Part shown: piece by piece, positions 1 through 8,865 of the stretch
Numbering within the stretch: position 1 is the stretch's first letter
Layout of the letters: each line of letters starts with the position of its first letter
Notes under the pieces: generated by a model
Told to the model about the DNA's origin: nothing
Seen by the model: the letters and a program-made list of their open reading frames with translations, nothing else
Databases searched by the model: none
Source: Pseudomonadota bacterium
GTDB lineage: Bacteria > Pseudomonadota > Alphaproteobacteria > Micropepsales > Micropepsaceae
Direction: 5' to 3'
Assembly (NCBI GenBank): GCA_016201105.1
Contig: JACQDN010000030.1
Coordinates: forward strand, 1-64,000
Length of the DNA: 64,000 nt
Program-made: the position numbers and the translations under genes

Positions 1-1
1 A

Positions 2-94
2 TGCGCTGACGCTCTCGGCGCAGCCGCGCTCGAGCGTCTGGGCGCCGAGCCCGGCGCCATCACCGGCGTCTACCTACTGCACTACGTGCTGTAG
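2..94 (+). CDS. C-terminal fragment of an unidentified protein (5' truncated by window edge)
   Basis: An open frame enters from the left edge and stops at TAG 92-94. The last 30 residues are Ala/Leu/Gly rich and end in HYVL. GC-rich codon use fits a coding tail and the other two forward frames look non-coding. The fragment is too short to assign a family. It is followed at once by palindromic repeats and then by the TPR protein gene on the same strand. Confidence 0.4.
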   Translation, partial: CADALGAAALERLGAEPGAITGVYLLHYVL

Positions 95-97
95 AAC

Positions 98-213
98 CCC
101 CTCACCCTGCCCTCTCCCCCGATGGGGGAGAGGGAATATTTTTTTGGTGAGGGCGCGGCATGACCTCTCCCCGAAATTTGCTCCGCAAATTTCGACCCTC
201 CCTCAAGGGGAGG
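98..213. repeat. Two adjacent intergenic palindromes (families A and B)
   Basis: Family A (98-154) has complementary arms, CCCTCTCCCCC and GGGGGAGAGGG, inside outer CCCTCACC/GGTGAGGG arms. Family B follows (about 160-213) with the inverted pairs AAATTTGC/GCAAATTT and CCCTCC/GGAGGG. Related copies recur through the window. The family B unit overlaps the start of the next gene. Confidence 0.8.
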
Positions 214-3200
214 GTGGAAGTGCTGCTCATCCTTGCGGCATTTGTTGCTCTGATTAGCCCTGCCCGCGCCGATGCCGTCAGCACGACGACGGCGAACGGC
301 TATGGCCGCATGGTCTTTACCCTGGCGCCCGTCGCTTCGCCGAACGTGGCACTGAGCAACGGCGTTCTCACCATCAGCTTCGACCGCGCGGTCGCGATCG
401 ACGCAACCCAAATCGCCCGCGGCCTGAACGGCTATATCTCGACGGTGCGCGCCGATGCCGACGGCAAGACTTTCCGTTTCGCCCTCTCGCAGATCGCGCG
501 GCTGCACATCTCGCGCTCCGGCAATCAGTTCGCCGTCGATCTGGCGCCGCAGGGTTTTGCCGGCACACCGCCCGAGCTTCCCCCGCCGCCGCCCAAGCAG
601 CCTGTCGCCGTCGATGTTGAAAAATTGCCGGTGCTCAAAGTGCGCAGCGGCATGTACGCCAATTTCACGCGCATGGTGTTCGATTGGCCGCAGAAAATCC
701 CTTATGCGATCTTTCCCGGCTCCGGCCACATCACTTTGCGTTTCGAAGCCGAGGCCAGGCCCGACTTCTCGGCGTTGACCAACAACGCGCCGCCCTGGGT
801 GAAGAAAGCCTCGTGGCGCATCGAAAACCGCGGCACCGTCGTCGATCTCGAAACCGACGCGGATGCCGGCTATCACGATTTTCGCGCCGGCACGCATGTC
901 GTGCTCGACGTGCTGGCGCCGAGAGCCGACGCCGACGTCTATAGCCCGCCGCAGGACGACGGAAAGCCCGGCGCCAAAACTAAATTCATCAAGCTCGCCG
1001 ATAGCGCGAAGGCGGCCAAAGTCACCTCTGCGCAGGCGCAGGAAGTGGCCGACACGGCGCAGAAGCTGAACGCCAAACCGGCAGAGCCGACGAAATCCGA
1101 TTCCAAGAAGACCGACAACCCGCAAGCAAGCGATACGTCCAAGACGCCGGCGGCAGAGCCCGTCAAAACCGATGCGCAAGCGGTGCAAACCGCTCAACAA
1201 ACTGCTCTGACGACGCCGCCCGCAGCGACGGACGCCTCCTCGTTCGATGCCAATGCCGCGGCCGCGCAGCGCACAAAAGACGGCGCGGTTCTCATCTTTC
1301 CGCACGCCGGCAGCCGCACGGTCGCCGTGTTCGTGCGCGGCACAACGGCTTGGGTGGTGATCGACGGCGCCATCAAGATCGATCCCGCCGCGCTCAAAAC
1401 CGCGCTCAAGGATTTTCCGGCGTCGCTGGATTCCGCCAGCGGCAACGGCGTCAGCGTGCTGCGCCTCGCGCTGAAGCAGCAGGAACAGATTTTCGCGCGC
1501 GCCGACGGAAAGGACCTCAAGGTCATCCTCGCGCCGCGCATTCCAGTCAGCCTGCAACCCATCACCTTCACGCGTACCGACAGCGACGCCAAGCACGCAA
1601 GCCTCGGCACGCTTGTTCCCGGCGCCGTACGCCCTGTGACGCTGAACGATCCGGCAGTGGGCGACGAACTGACCATCGTGCCCGGCTTGGTGGGTTACGG
1701 CGTGAGCGGCGATCACCGTTATGTGGAATTCGCGGCGCTGCCGACGGCGGCAGGTCTTGTGCTGACGCCGTTCGTGGACGATCTGGCAATCGCGGTCGCC
1801 AATGCGCGCGTGACCATCGGCCGTCCGGGTGGCCTCGATCTCACGCCGCCGAGCCTTCCCGCGGTCGACACGCCTGCCGCGCTGGCACGCAACACCGACG
1901 GTCCGGCCTTTCTCAACTTCGCGCTATGGGCGAACGCCAAGAACAAGAATTTCCTCGGCATGGAACGCCGGCTGCGCAGCCAGATCGCCGCGCAAAACTC
2001 CAACGCGGCCAATCCCGCACGGCTCGCGCTGGCGCGCTTCTATCTCGCCAACGGCTTTTCCGCCGAAGCGCTCGGCCTCATCAATCTCATCCAGGCCTCC
2101 GACCCTGCGCTGCAAAGCGACATGCAGCTGCAGACGATGCGCGGCGCCGCGGATTTCATGATGGCGCGCTATCGCGATGCCCACAACGATCTGTCGCAAT
2201 CGATGTTCGACAACGACCGCCATGCCGCGCTGTGGCGCGGGCTGACGGAAGCCGCGCTCGAAAACTGGAGCGACGCGCGGCGTTATCTGCTGCAGGCCGA
2301 TCCGGTGCTGGGCCGCTATTCTGCCGATTGGCAGGCGCGCGCGCGCATCGCCGAAGCCCGCGCCGCGCTCTCCGTCAACAATCTGGTGGTGGCCGATCAG
2401 CAGTTGAACCACCTGCCCCGCGATCTCGACAAGCCGATCATGCTGGACGCCCAGCTCGCCCGCGCCCGGCTTTACGTTCAGGAAAACCGCTATCGCGATG
2501 CGCGGACGATCTTTACCGCGGTCGAACACAGCGGCGACGAACGCGCTGCGGCCAATGCCATCTACGAGCGGGTCAATGCAGGCTTGATCGCCGGCGCCAT
2601 CACGCCCGATGCGGCGGCGGATCAGCTGGAGAGCTTGCGCTTTCGCTGGCGCGGCGATGCGCTTGAACTCAAGACGCTGCGCAAACTGGGCGCCATCTAT
2701 TTCGCCAGGAAACGCTGGCGCGAAGGCCTCGGCGTGCTGCGCGCAGCCTCGCAGAATTTCCCCAACGAGGAACTGGCGCGCCAGGCGCAGGACGACATGC
2801 GCCGCGCGTTCGAAAATCTCTTCCTCAAAGGCGGCGCCGACAGGTTGCGGCCCGTCGATGCGCTGGCGCTCTTCTACGACAACATCGATCTGACGCCGAT
2901 CGGACCCAATGGCGACGAGATGATCCGGCGCATGACCGAGCGGCTGGTCGCGGTCGACCTGTTGGGACCGGCCGCCGCGCTGCTCGACTATCAGGTGAAC
3001 AAACGCCTCGACGGCGTCGCGCAGGCGCAGGTGGCGACGCGGCTGGCGATGATCGAGTTGATGGATCACAAGCCGAAGGAGGCCTTGGCGGCTTTGCGCG
3101 AGACCCGCCTTGCGGGACTGCCGGACGACGTCAATCATCAGCGCGTGCTTTTGGAAGCGCGTGCGCTCGCAGCGCTCAAGCAATGGGATCAGGCGCTCGA

Positions 3201-3606
3201 CATGATCGCAGTGGACGAACAACCCGATTCCCGCCAGCTGCGCGCCGACATCTATTGGGAAAGCGGCAATTGGGCGGTGGCCGGACAAAAGTCGGAAGAA
3301 TTGCTCGGGGGCCGCTGGCAGGACGGCGCGGCGCTGAATGACAGCGAGCGGCGCGATGTGATGCGCGCCGCCATCGCCTATTCGCTCGCCGAAGACCAGA
3401 CGAGCCTCAATCGCCTGCGCGATCATTTCGGGCCGAAGATGAAGGCGAGCGTGGATGCGCCGGCGTTTGCGGTGGTGACCCAGGATATCGAGACCCGGGG
3501 CCTCGCGTTCCGCGACATGGCGGGCAGAATCGCGTCGGTTGATACGCTTGAGACCTTCATGCAGGATTTCAAGAAGCGCTACGGCAGCGCTGTGGCGACG
3601 AATTAG
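160..3606 (+). CDS. Large exported tetratricopeptide-repeat protein
   Basis: This 1148-residue protein has an N-terminal hydrophobic stretch ending in ISPARA-DA, which looks like a signal peptide at about residues 21-37. A beta-rich, AMIN-like first part (about 45-260) is followed by a Lys/Pro/Ala-rich low-complexity linker (about 265-365), a second beta-rich part, and a long helical TPR-type region from about residue 590 to the end. Similar TPR proteins occur near motility genes in alphaproteobacteria, so a periplasmic scaffold role is an inference. The ATG at 160 and the first 20 residues are encoded by a palindromic repeat. GTG codons at 214 and 220, preceded by AGGGGAGGG, are alternative starts, but they would remove the positively charged n-region of the signal peptide. 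No enzymatic motif was recognised. Confidence 0.75.
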   Translation: MTSPRNLLRKFRPSLKGRVEVLLILAAFVALISPARADAVSTTTANGYGRMVFTLAPVASPNVALSNGVLTISFDRAVAIDATQIARGLNGYISTVRADADGKTFRFALSQIARLHISRSGNQFAVDLAPQGFAGTPPELPPPPPKQPVAVDVEKLPVLKVRSGMYANFTRMVFDWPQKIPYAIFPGSGHITLRFEAEARPDFSALTNNAPPWVKKASWRIENRGTVVDLETDADAGYHDFRAGTHVVLDVLAPRADADVYSPPQDDGKPGAKTKFIKLADSAKAAKVTSAQAQEVADTAQKLNAKPAEPTKSDSKKTDNPQASDTSKTPAAEPVKTDAQAVQTAQQTALTTPPAATDASSFDANAAAAQRTKDGAVLIFPHAGSRTVAVFVRGTTAWVVIDGAIKIDPAALKTALKDFPASLDSASGNGVSVLRLALKQQEQIFARADGKDLKVILAPRIPVSLQPITFTRTDSDAKHASLGTLVPGAVRPVTLNDPAVGDELTIVPGLVGYGVSGDHRYVEFAALPTAAGLVLTPFVDDLAIAVANARVTIGRPGGLDLTPPSLPAVDTPAALARNTDGPAFLNFALWANAKNKNFLGMERRLRSQIAAQNSNAANPARLALARFYLANGFSAEALGLINLIQASDPALQSDMQLQTMRGAADFMMARYRDAHNDLSQSMFDNDRHAALWRGLTEAALENWSDARRYLLQADPVLGRYSADWQARARIAEARAALSVNNLVVADQQLNHLPRDLDKPIMLDAQLARARLYVQENRYRDARTIFTAVEHSGDERAAANAIYERVNAGLIAGAITPDAAADQLESLRFRWRGDALELKTLRKLGAIYFARKRWREGLGVLRAASQNFPNEELARQAQDDMRRAFENLFLKGGADRLRPVDALALFYDNIDLTPIGPNGDEMIRRMTERLVAVDLLGPAAALLDYQVNKRLDGVAQAQVATRLAMIELMDHKPKEALAALRETRLAGLPDDVNHQRVLLEARALAALKQWDQALDMIAVDEQPDSRQLRADIYWESGNWAVAGQKSEELLGGRWQDGAALNDSERRDVMRAAIAYSLAEDQTSLNRLRDHFGPKMKASVDAPAFAVVTQDIETRGLAFRDMAGRIASVDTLETFMQDFKKRYGSAVATN

Positions 3607-3775
3607 CGTTTTCAAAAAAAGGAATGGTTCACGCGGAGACGCGGGCGCGCCTTGCGCGCCGCGGAGGCCGCGCAGAGAGCGGAGAAGACCGTTCCGGTAG
3701 AATTCCTCCCTTAGATGATTTTGGAATCGCTGACGCGCTTCGCGCGCCGAAGAAACTCTTGCCTTCAAACCAAAG
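3607..3775. repeat. Intergenic family C element and GC-rich palindromes
   Basis: GGTTCACGCGGAGACGCGG near 3628 belongs to family C, seen again near 10380, 25360, 34950 and 57570. It is followed by self-complementary GCGCGCC tracts (3645-3670 and 3735-3752). No coding signal is visible between the TPR gene and the DUF559 unit. Confidence 0.65.
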
Positions 3776-3829
3776 CTCTCTCCCTCTCCCCCCGCTTTAG
3801 CGGGGGAGAGGGCGGGGTGAGGGGGTCTC
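3776..3829. repeat. Left inverted repeat flanking the DUF559 gene (family A)
   Basis: This family A palindrome ends in GGGGGTCTC at 3821-3829. Its reverse complement matches 4260-4306 with only a few mismatches, so the two copies form a long inverted pair around the DUF559 gene. Confidence 0.85.
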
Positions 3830-3945
3830 GAAATTGAGCAAAACTGTCGCCAAATAGAGCGCTGACAGAAGTTGTTACAAAACTCGCCGTTCGTACGGAA
3901 AAGAAGCGTTCCTCGCGCGCGCTCAATCGCGGACGCGCGCGTCAA

Positions 3946-4260
3946 ATGCGCCATGAACCCGTGGCAATGGAAAAGCTGTTCTGGTCCGAAGCCCGCAATC
4001 GCAAGCTCGGTGACTACAAGTTCAAGCGGCAGTTTTTGATCGGAAGCTACATCGTCGATTTCGTATGCGTGGAGCGTAAGCTGGTCGTTGAGCTTGATGG
4101 ACCGTTTCACCGCGACAAGATCAAATATGACGAAATGCGCGATGCGTATCTGCGCAGTGAAGGTTATCAGGTGATGCGGTTTTCGAATGTCGAGGCGAGT
4201 GATGATGTGGCGATGACGTTGACGATTGTGCTGCACGCGTTGCAATCGCGCCCAGCGTAG
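3946..4260 (+). CDS. DUF559 family endonuclease-like protein
   Basis: This is a 104-residue protein of the DUF559 family, related to very-short-patch-repair and PD-(D/E)xK nucleases. Visible signatures are EKLFW, a conserved RNR, the core FVCVERKLVVELDG with the acidic ELDG, and RDAYLRSEGYQVMRF near the C-terminus. The family is usually 110-130 residues. The frame stays open upstream to 3838 and encodes RGRARQMR, which resembles the family's usual N-terminus, so the ATG at 3946 may be internal or the original start lost. The stop codon overlaps the right inverted repeat. With no partner methylase nearby, a role tied to the flanking repeats is inferred; cellular function is unknown. Confidence 0.75.
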   Translation: MRHEPVAMEKLFWSEARNRKLGDYKFKRQFLIGSYIVDFVCVERKLVVELDGPFHRDKIKYDEMRDAYLRSEGYQVMRFSNVEASDDVAMTLTIVLHALQSRPA

Positions 4261-4306
4261 AGACCCCCTCACCCAGCCCTCTCCCCCGCTGAAGCGGGGT
4301 AGAGGG
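4260..4306. repeat. Right inverted repeat flanking the DUF559 gene (family A)
   Basis: It begins with GAGACCCCC at 4260, using the last base of the DUF559 stop codon, and mirrors the repeat at 3783-3829. Self-complementary GCGCGCGAAGCGCGCC follows at 4320-4336, echoing the tract left of the gene. Confidence 0.85.
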
Positions 4307-4360
4307 AGGAATTCATTTTGGCGCGCGAAGCGCGCCTGCGTGAATCCTTCTTTTCCTAAA

Positions 4361-5152
4361 TCAAACCTGCGCTTCGCTCTCGGCCAGCACTTCGCCCAGC
4401 CACTTGAGCGAGCGGGCGGCGACTTTTTCCCAGCCGGGGTCGCCGATGAGCCAGTGGCTGTGGCCTTTGAGTTCCTCGTAGACGACGCGGCCTTTGTAGC
4501 GCTGGGCGACGCGGCGCACGGTTTGCGGAGGATTGACGCGGTCGCGGGCGCCGACGAGGCACAGCATCGGCGCGGTAACCGCGCGCGCGTCGATTTGGGT
4601 CGCGCGTTTCAGATCCCAGAACCAATGCATGATCTCGAACGTGGCGTGGCCGGATTCCGGCACAAAGCGGGAGAAGACCTCGTTGCGTTCGTCGTCGGGC
4701 AACAGATCGAGCGCATTGGCGGCGGCGATCCAGTGCGAGGGCACCAGCGGTTTGGACCAGAACTCGCCGGCGAGAAAGAGGGCCTGGGCCGACATCACTT
4801 CGAACGGCGTCGACGGCAGCACGCCCCAGGGCGCGGACGGCGCCAGCAGCACGAGGGCGCGCACGGGCATGCGCGCGGCCAGCATCTGCGCCAGCAAGCC
4901 GCCCATGGAATGGCCGACGAGCACGGGAGCCTCGTCCAAGTCCTTCAGTTCGGCTTCGAGATCGGCCGCGTAGTCGAGCACGCTGGTGGTGCCCAGGCTC
5001 TTGGGCGGATAGGCGCCGCAATCGTGATGGCGCAAGGTCGGCGTCGTCACGTCGTAGCCTTTGGCGACGAACGCATCGCGCCAATGATGGAAAGCCCAGC
5101 CACCGCAAAAGGCGCCGTGAATCATTACGACTGGAGGACGCAAACGCTTCAT
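4361..5152 (-). CDS. Alpha/beta hydrolase
   Basis: This 263-residue alpha/beta-hydrolase fold protein has an HGAFCGG oxyanion-loop motif near the N-terminus, the nucleophile elbow GHSMGG (Ser about residue 82), a likely acid Asp in GARDRVNPP, and a catalytic His in GHSHW close to the C-terminus. The triad is complete and the length is typical. There is no signal peptide, so it is probably cytoplasmic. It lies 12 bases downstream of rppH on the same strand and may be the last gene of that transcription unit. The substrate (ester, lactone or C-C bond) cannot be read from the sequence. Confidence 0.8.
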   Translation of the reverse strand: MKRLRPPVVMIHGAFCGGWAFHHWRDAFVAKGYDVTTPTLRHHDCGAYPPKSLGTTSVLDYAADLEAELKDLDEAPVLVGHSMGGLLAQMLAARMPVRALVLLAPSAPWGVLPSTPFEVMSAQALFLAGEFWSKPLVPSHWIAAANALDLLPDDERNEVFSRFVPESGHATFEIMHWFWDLKRATQIDARAVTAPMLCLVGARDRVNPPQTVRRVAQRYKGRVVYEELKGHSHWLIGDPGWEKVAARSLKWLGEVLAESEAQV

Positions 5153-5164
5153 GGTGATTTCCCT

Positions 5165-5656
5165 TCAGGAAGCAGCAAACGCGAGATCGCGGAAAGCTGC
5201 AATCACTTTTTGATAGGTGTCGCGCTTGAAGGGAACGATGAGCCGCGGCAAAGCCTCGATGGCGAGCCATTTCCATTCGGCGAATTCGGGCGTGTGTTTG
5301 GTTAAATCGATGTCGCTGTCTTCGCCCAGGAAGCGCATCGCCAGCCATTTCTGCGTCTGGCCTCGATAGCGCCCATGCAGCGCCACACCCAGAAGATGCT
5401 GCGGCAGATCGTAGGAAAGCCATTCGGGATATTCGCGCAGCAGCTGCGCCTTGCGGGTTCCGATCTCTTCTTCCATTTCGCGGAACCCGGCCTCGGCGGG
5501 CGTTTCGCCGTCGTCGATGCCGCCTTGAGGCATCTGCCAGCCTTCCACCGTCTGCTCGATTCGCCGCCCCATGAAGACGAGACCTTCGCGGCTGAACAGC
5601 ATCACGCCGACGCAAGGACGATAGGGAAGATCTTCATGGCGCAGGCGGTGGGACAT
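5165..5656 (-). CDS. rppH: RNA pyrophosphohydrolase (Nudix)
   Basis: RppH removes pyrophosphate from 5'-triphosphorylated RNA, starting 5'-end-dependent mRNA decay. The 163-residue protein has YRPCVGVMLF at the N-terminus, the QMPQGGID lead-in typical of RppH, and a complete Nudix box GX5EX7REX2EEXG (GGIDDGE to REMEEEIG, about residues 44-66). The later WKWLAIEALPRLIVPFK is also family-like. Length matches the family. Its place next to the divergent deacetylase, ctpA and envC is a conserved alphaproteobacterial arrangement. Confidence 0.92.
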   Translation of the reverse strand: MSHRLRHEDLPYRPCVGVMLFSREGLVFMGRRIEQTVEGWQMPQGGIDDGETPAEAGFREMEEEIGTRKAQLLREYPEWLSYDLPQHLLGVALHGRYRGQTQKWLAMRFLGEDSDIDLTKHTPEFAEWKWLAIEALPRLIVPFKRDTYQKVIAAFRDLAFAAS

Positions 5657-5701
5657 CAGTTAGTTGGTTCGGTTGAGTGCTGCCATGCGCACCTCTAGCA
5701 C

Positions 5702-5811
5702 CGTCATGGCCGGCCCCCGTGCCGGCCACCCATGAACACCCTGTTTGATCAGCTGCGCACTATTTTCGACATCGCGATCATGGGTGGCCGGGACAAGCCC
5801 GGCCATGACGA
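5702..5811. repeat. Family D long palindrome
   Basis: The outer arms CGTCATGGCCGG and CCGGCCATGACG are perfect inverted repeats, with inner GCCGGCCACCC/GGGTGGCCGG. A second copy of the same structure lies at 10437-10545. It sits between rppH and the divergent deacetylase gene. Confidence 0.85.
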
Positions 5812-5896
5812 ATTTTTTTGAATTGTACATTAAGCAACTCGAACTTTCTTGGTTGATGCACAAAGCAGCACGAACCTTTTTACATTCAAACCAGCT

Positions 5897-7186
5897 TCAG
5901 TTCGCTCCCGGCACTATCGCCGAAACGGGGACGAGGACAAGGCCTCGGCCGGGAAGGCCTTGGGCCCAGACCTGAATGCGCTCGATGGTCACCGGATAGA
6001 TGAAGCCGGAACCGGCGGCGCGGCCCAGCGTTCTGGCGCGCGCTTCGAGTTCGGTGAGGCGGCGGTCGATTTCCATGCCGGTTTCGATGGTGTCGATGGT
6101 GACGCCCGATTCCACGAACGGCGCGTTGATGCCGCGCGCGACGTCGGGCGCGGCGGAGCGGTTGGCGGTGCCGGAATCGAAGAACATGAGGCCGCGGCGC
6201 ATCAGGAAGGTCATCACCGGTTCCAGCGCCTGGGAATCGGCAAGGAAACGACCGCCCAGAAGATTGGTGACGCCGACATAGCCGGTGAAGCGCGTCATCG
6301 ACCAGGACAGGCGCTCGATGTTGGAATCTTCGCTGGCCGACGCGCGCAACGTGTGCGGACCGGGATCGCTGTCGGGAAAATCGAACGGCTCCATCGGCAC
6401 TTCGAGCAGCACTTCATGGCCGCGGCGGCGTGCTTCGGACACCCAGTGCTGCACGTCGCCCGCGTAAGGCGCGAAAGAAAGCGTGACCGGCGGCGGCAGC
6501 TGCGCGATCGCGGCCGCCGTCATGCGCGCGCTGATGCCAAGACCGCTGACGACGATGGCGACGCGCGGGCGCTTGTCGGCCGGCAAAGGCGGCGCGTAAA
6601 CTGCGAGCGGCGTGCGTCCGTTGTCGGCGATGCGCGGCAAAGGACCGTTCGCGGTCGGCTCGATGAGCGCGGGGTCGGCGACGAGGGCCGCGCCGGCATA
6701 GACGGCATGCGTAATGGTGGGCGCGACGGGAGGCGTCGCCGGTTTTTGCGGCGTCAGCTGCAGACCCTGTTTGGGCTGCTGCTGTTGTTGCAGCGCCTGC
6801 TGCTGACCCGGTTGCCGCTGCAGAGCCTGCTGCTGTTGTTGCGGCCCGGTCGCCGGAGTTTGGCTTTGGGTTTGGTCCTGAGTCTGCCCCGGAGTCTGGT
6901 TGGGTTCGGTCGGCTGAGGGCCGGCGCCGATGAGATTGGAATTGTCTTGAGCTTGCTGGGCCGGTTGCTGCGGCGGTGGCTTCTGCTGTGCCATGTGGCG
7001 CGGCGGGGCGAGCGAGGTGACATCGAGGGTGGCGACGGGATCGCCGTCGCTGGCTTTGCCGAACAGCACGACGAAGCCGGCTGCGGCGATGACGCCGATG
7101 AGCACGAGGAGATAAGCGAGCGCGAGCGGATGGGCGAAGCGCCGCTTCTCTCCCATGCTTTCGTCCGCTGCACTGGTCATGGCCAT
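5897..7186 (-). CDS. Divergent polysaccharide deacetylase family protein (YibQ-like)
   Basis: This 429-residue protein has one N-terminal membrane segment (about residues 20-42), a long Gln/Pro-rich linker (about 65-135), and a C-terminal domain of the divergent polysaccharide deacetylase family (formerly DUF610). Recognisable pieces are RVAIVVSGLGIS, LPPPVTLSFAPYA, GHEVLLEVPMEPFDFP and the LLGGRF segment. The family adopts the deacetylase fold but its catalytic activity is uncertain. The domain should lie in the periplasm. It follows ctpA in the cell-wall cluster, so a role in peptidoglycan or envelope remodelling is inferred. MTSAAD two codons downstream is an alternative start. Confidence 0.85.
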   Translation of the reverse strand: MAMTSAADESMGEKRRFAHPLALAYLLVLIGVIAAAGFVVLFGKASDGDPVATLDVTSLAPPRHMAQQKPPPQQPAQQAQDNSNLIGAGPQPTEPNQTPGQTQDQTQSQTPATGPQQQQQALQRQPGQQQALQQQQQPKQGLQLTPQKPATPPVAPTITHAVYAGAALVADPALIEPTANGPLPRIADNGRTPLAVYAPPLPADKRPRVAIVVSGLGISARMTAAAIAQLPPPVTLSFAPYAGDVQHWVSEARRRGHEVLLEVPMEPFDFPDSDPGPHTLRASASEDSNIERLSWSMTRFTGYVGVTNLLGGRFLADSQALEPVMTFLMRRGLMFFDSGTANRSAAPDVARGINAPFVESGVTIDTIETGMEIDRRLTELEARARTLGRAAGSGFIYPVTIERIQVWAQGLPGRGLVLVPVSAIVPGAN

Positions 7187-7231
7187 CCCACCACTAGATA
7201 GCGCAATGCATGGTTACTGGGCGGTTAATTC

Positions 7232-7490
7232 GGAAATTCCACCCTCCCCTTGCCGCCTCCGCTAAAGCTACGGCGTGCCTTGAGCTATTTCCTTGCCGCG
7301 CCGAAGCGAAGCGTAGGCGGGAGGGAGGGTCGAAATCTTTGCGAACGAAGTGAGCGGAGATTTCGGGGAGGGGTCATGCCGTGTCGCATGAGTTGAGCGC
7401 ACTGAGTAGCTGGCGCGTCATCTTAAAGGCCGCGGCATGACCCCTCCCCGAAGCGCTTCGCGCTTCGACCCTCCCTCAAGGGGAGGGTAG
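7232..7490. repeat. Intergenic block of family B repeats
   Basis: Inverted CACCCTCCCCTT and AAGGGGAGGGTAG arms border a block that also contains GGGAGGGTCGAAATC, GATTTCGGGGAGGGGTCATG and the reciprocal CATGACCCCTCCCCGAA. A self-complementary GAAGCGCTTCGCGCTTC lies at 7450-7466. No gene is seen between 7187 and 7551. Confidence 0.8.
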
Positions 7491-7500
7491 TTATCAAACA

Positions 7501-7526
7501 AAAGGGCCGCGTTGCTGCGGCCCTTT
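7501..7526 (-). terminator. Rho-independent terminator downstream of ctpA
   Basis: A perfect 10-bp stem (AAAGGGCCGC with GCGGCCCTTT) and 6-base loop lie 25 bases beyond the ctpA stop. On the minus strand the stem runs into TTTTGTTTG. Confidence 0.85.
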
Positions 7527-7551
7527 GGTACGCGATGGAGTGAAGAGAGAC

Positions 7552-8865
7552 TTATTCCGCCTTCGCCGCCGTGACGATGGAGCTGACCGTCGTTTGGCCG
7601 CGCAGCAGATCCAGCGCGTAGGAGAGCTGGAAGTCGTCGTACTTCTTGCCGGGCGCCGGGCGGATGACCTTGTCGCCGGCCTTGCGCGGATTGACTTCCG
7701 CCGCGAGGTGGCCGGGAAGATCAGATTCGCTTGGACGCACCAGCTTCGGGGGATCGTCGGAGGCCGGACCCTGCGCCACCTGCACGTCGGGGACGATGCC
7801 GGTTGCCTGGATCGAATGGCCGGACGGGGTGTAGTAGCGCGCCGTCGTCAGACGCAGCGCGCCGCCGCCTTCGCCGAGCGGAATGATGGTCTGCACCGAG
7901 CCTTTGCCGAAAGAGACCATGCCGAGGATGCGCGCGCGCTTGTGATCTTGCAGCGCGCCGGCGACGATTTCCGAGGCGGACGCCGTGCCGCCATTGACGA
8001 GCACGATCACCGGCTTGCCGTCGGTGATGTCGCCGGGACGCGCATTGTAACGCTGCGTGTCTTCGGGATGACGGCCGCGGGTGGAGACGACTTCATAAGT
8101 GCCGTTGAGGAAATCGTCGGACACCGCGATCGCCTGATCGAGCAGACCGCCTGGATTGTTGCGCATGTCCAGGACATAGCCTTTGAGGCCCGGACCGATC
8201 TGCGCCTTCAATTCCTTCACCGCTTTTTCCAGACCCGAATCGGTGCGCTCGTTGAACGCCGTCAAGCGGATGTAGCCGACATCGCCTTCGCGGTGCCACT
8301 TCACGCTGTCCACTTTGATGATGGCGCGGGCCAGGGTGACGTCGAACGGTTTTTTCTCGCCGGTGCGCAGAATGGTGAGCGTGACCTTGGAGCCGATTTC
8401 GCCGCGCATCTTGTCGATGGCGTCGTTCAAGGCCATGCCCTGGATCGGCGTGCCGTCGATCGCGGCGATGTAATCGCCCGTCCTGATGCCGGCTTTGGCG
8501 GCCGGCGTATCGTCGATCGGCGAGACGACTTTGATGAGGCCGTCTTCCATCGTCACTTCGATGCCGAGGCCGCCGAACTCGCCCTTGGTCTGCACCTGCA
8601 TGTCTTCGAACGCTTTGGCGTCCATGTAGCTGGAGTGCGGATCGAGCGAAGAGACCATGCCTTCGATCGCATCGCCGATCAGCTCCTGATCATCGACCGG
8701 GCGCACGTAATTGGCGCGCACGCGTTCGAACGCATCGCTGAAGAGATCGAGTTGGCGATAGGCGGTGAGATTTCCGGCGCCATGCGCAGCGGGAAGAATC
8801 ATCAGCGCGAGCGCGAAGCCCGCGGCCATACCGCCACCGACGAAGGCGTACTTGCTTTTGTTCAT
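7552..8865 (-). CDS. ctpA: Carboxyl-terminal processing protease (S41 family)
   Basis: This 437-residue periplasmic serine protease cleaves C-terminal tails of envelope proteins and often controls cell-wall hydrolases. An N-terminal signal or anchor (about residues 6-29, ending AAHGA) precedes a PDZ domain (about 95-165, GGLGIEV and AGIRTGDYI) and the S41 catalytic core. The Ser-Lys dyad is Ser296 in GGTASASEIV and Lys321 in FGKGSVQ, 25 residues apart as in Prc-type enzymes. The start overlaps the end of the envC-like gene by 4 bases (ATGA), so the two are translationally coupled. A partnership of protease with LytM activator is known in other bacteria and is inferred here. Confidence 0.95.
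   Translation of the reverse strand: MNKSKYAFVGGGMAAGFALALMILPAAHGAGNLTAYRQLDLFSDAFERVRANYVRPVDDQELIGDAIEGMVSSLDPHSSYMDAKAFEDMQVQTKGEFGGLGIEVTMEDGLIKVVSPIDDTPAAKAGIRTGDYIAAIDGTPIQGMALNDAIDKMRGEIGSKVTLTILRTGEKKPFDVTLARAIIKVDSVKWHREGDVGYIRLTAFNERTDSGLEKAVKELKAQIGPGLKGYVLDMRNNPGGLLDQAIAVSDDFLNGTYEVVSTRGRHPEDTQRYNARPGDITDGKPVIVLVNGGTASASEIVAGALQDHKRARILGMVSFGKGSVQTIIPLGEGGGALRLTTARYYTPSGHSIQATGIVPDVQVAQGPASDDPPKLVRPSESDLPGHLAAEVNPRKAGDKVIRPAPGKKYDDFQLSYALDLLRGQTTVSSIVTAAKAE

Noticed and set aside
1924-4272. Minus-strand open frame (782 codons) over the TPR protein end and DUF559 gene
   Set aside because: It crosses repeats and two plus-strand genes and has no recognisable domain.
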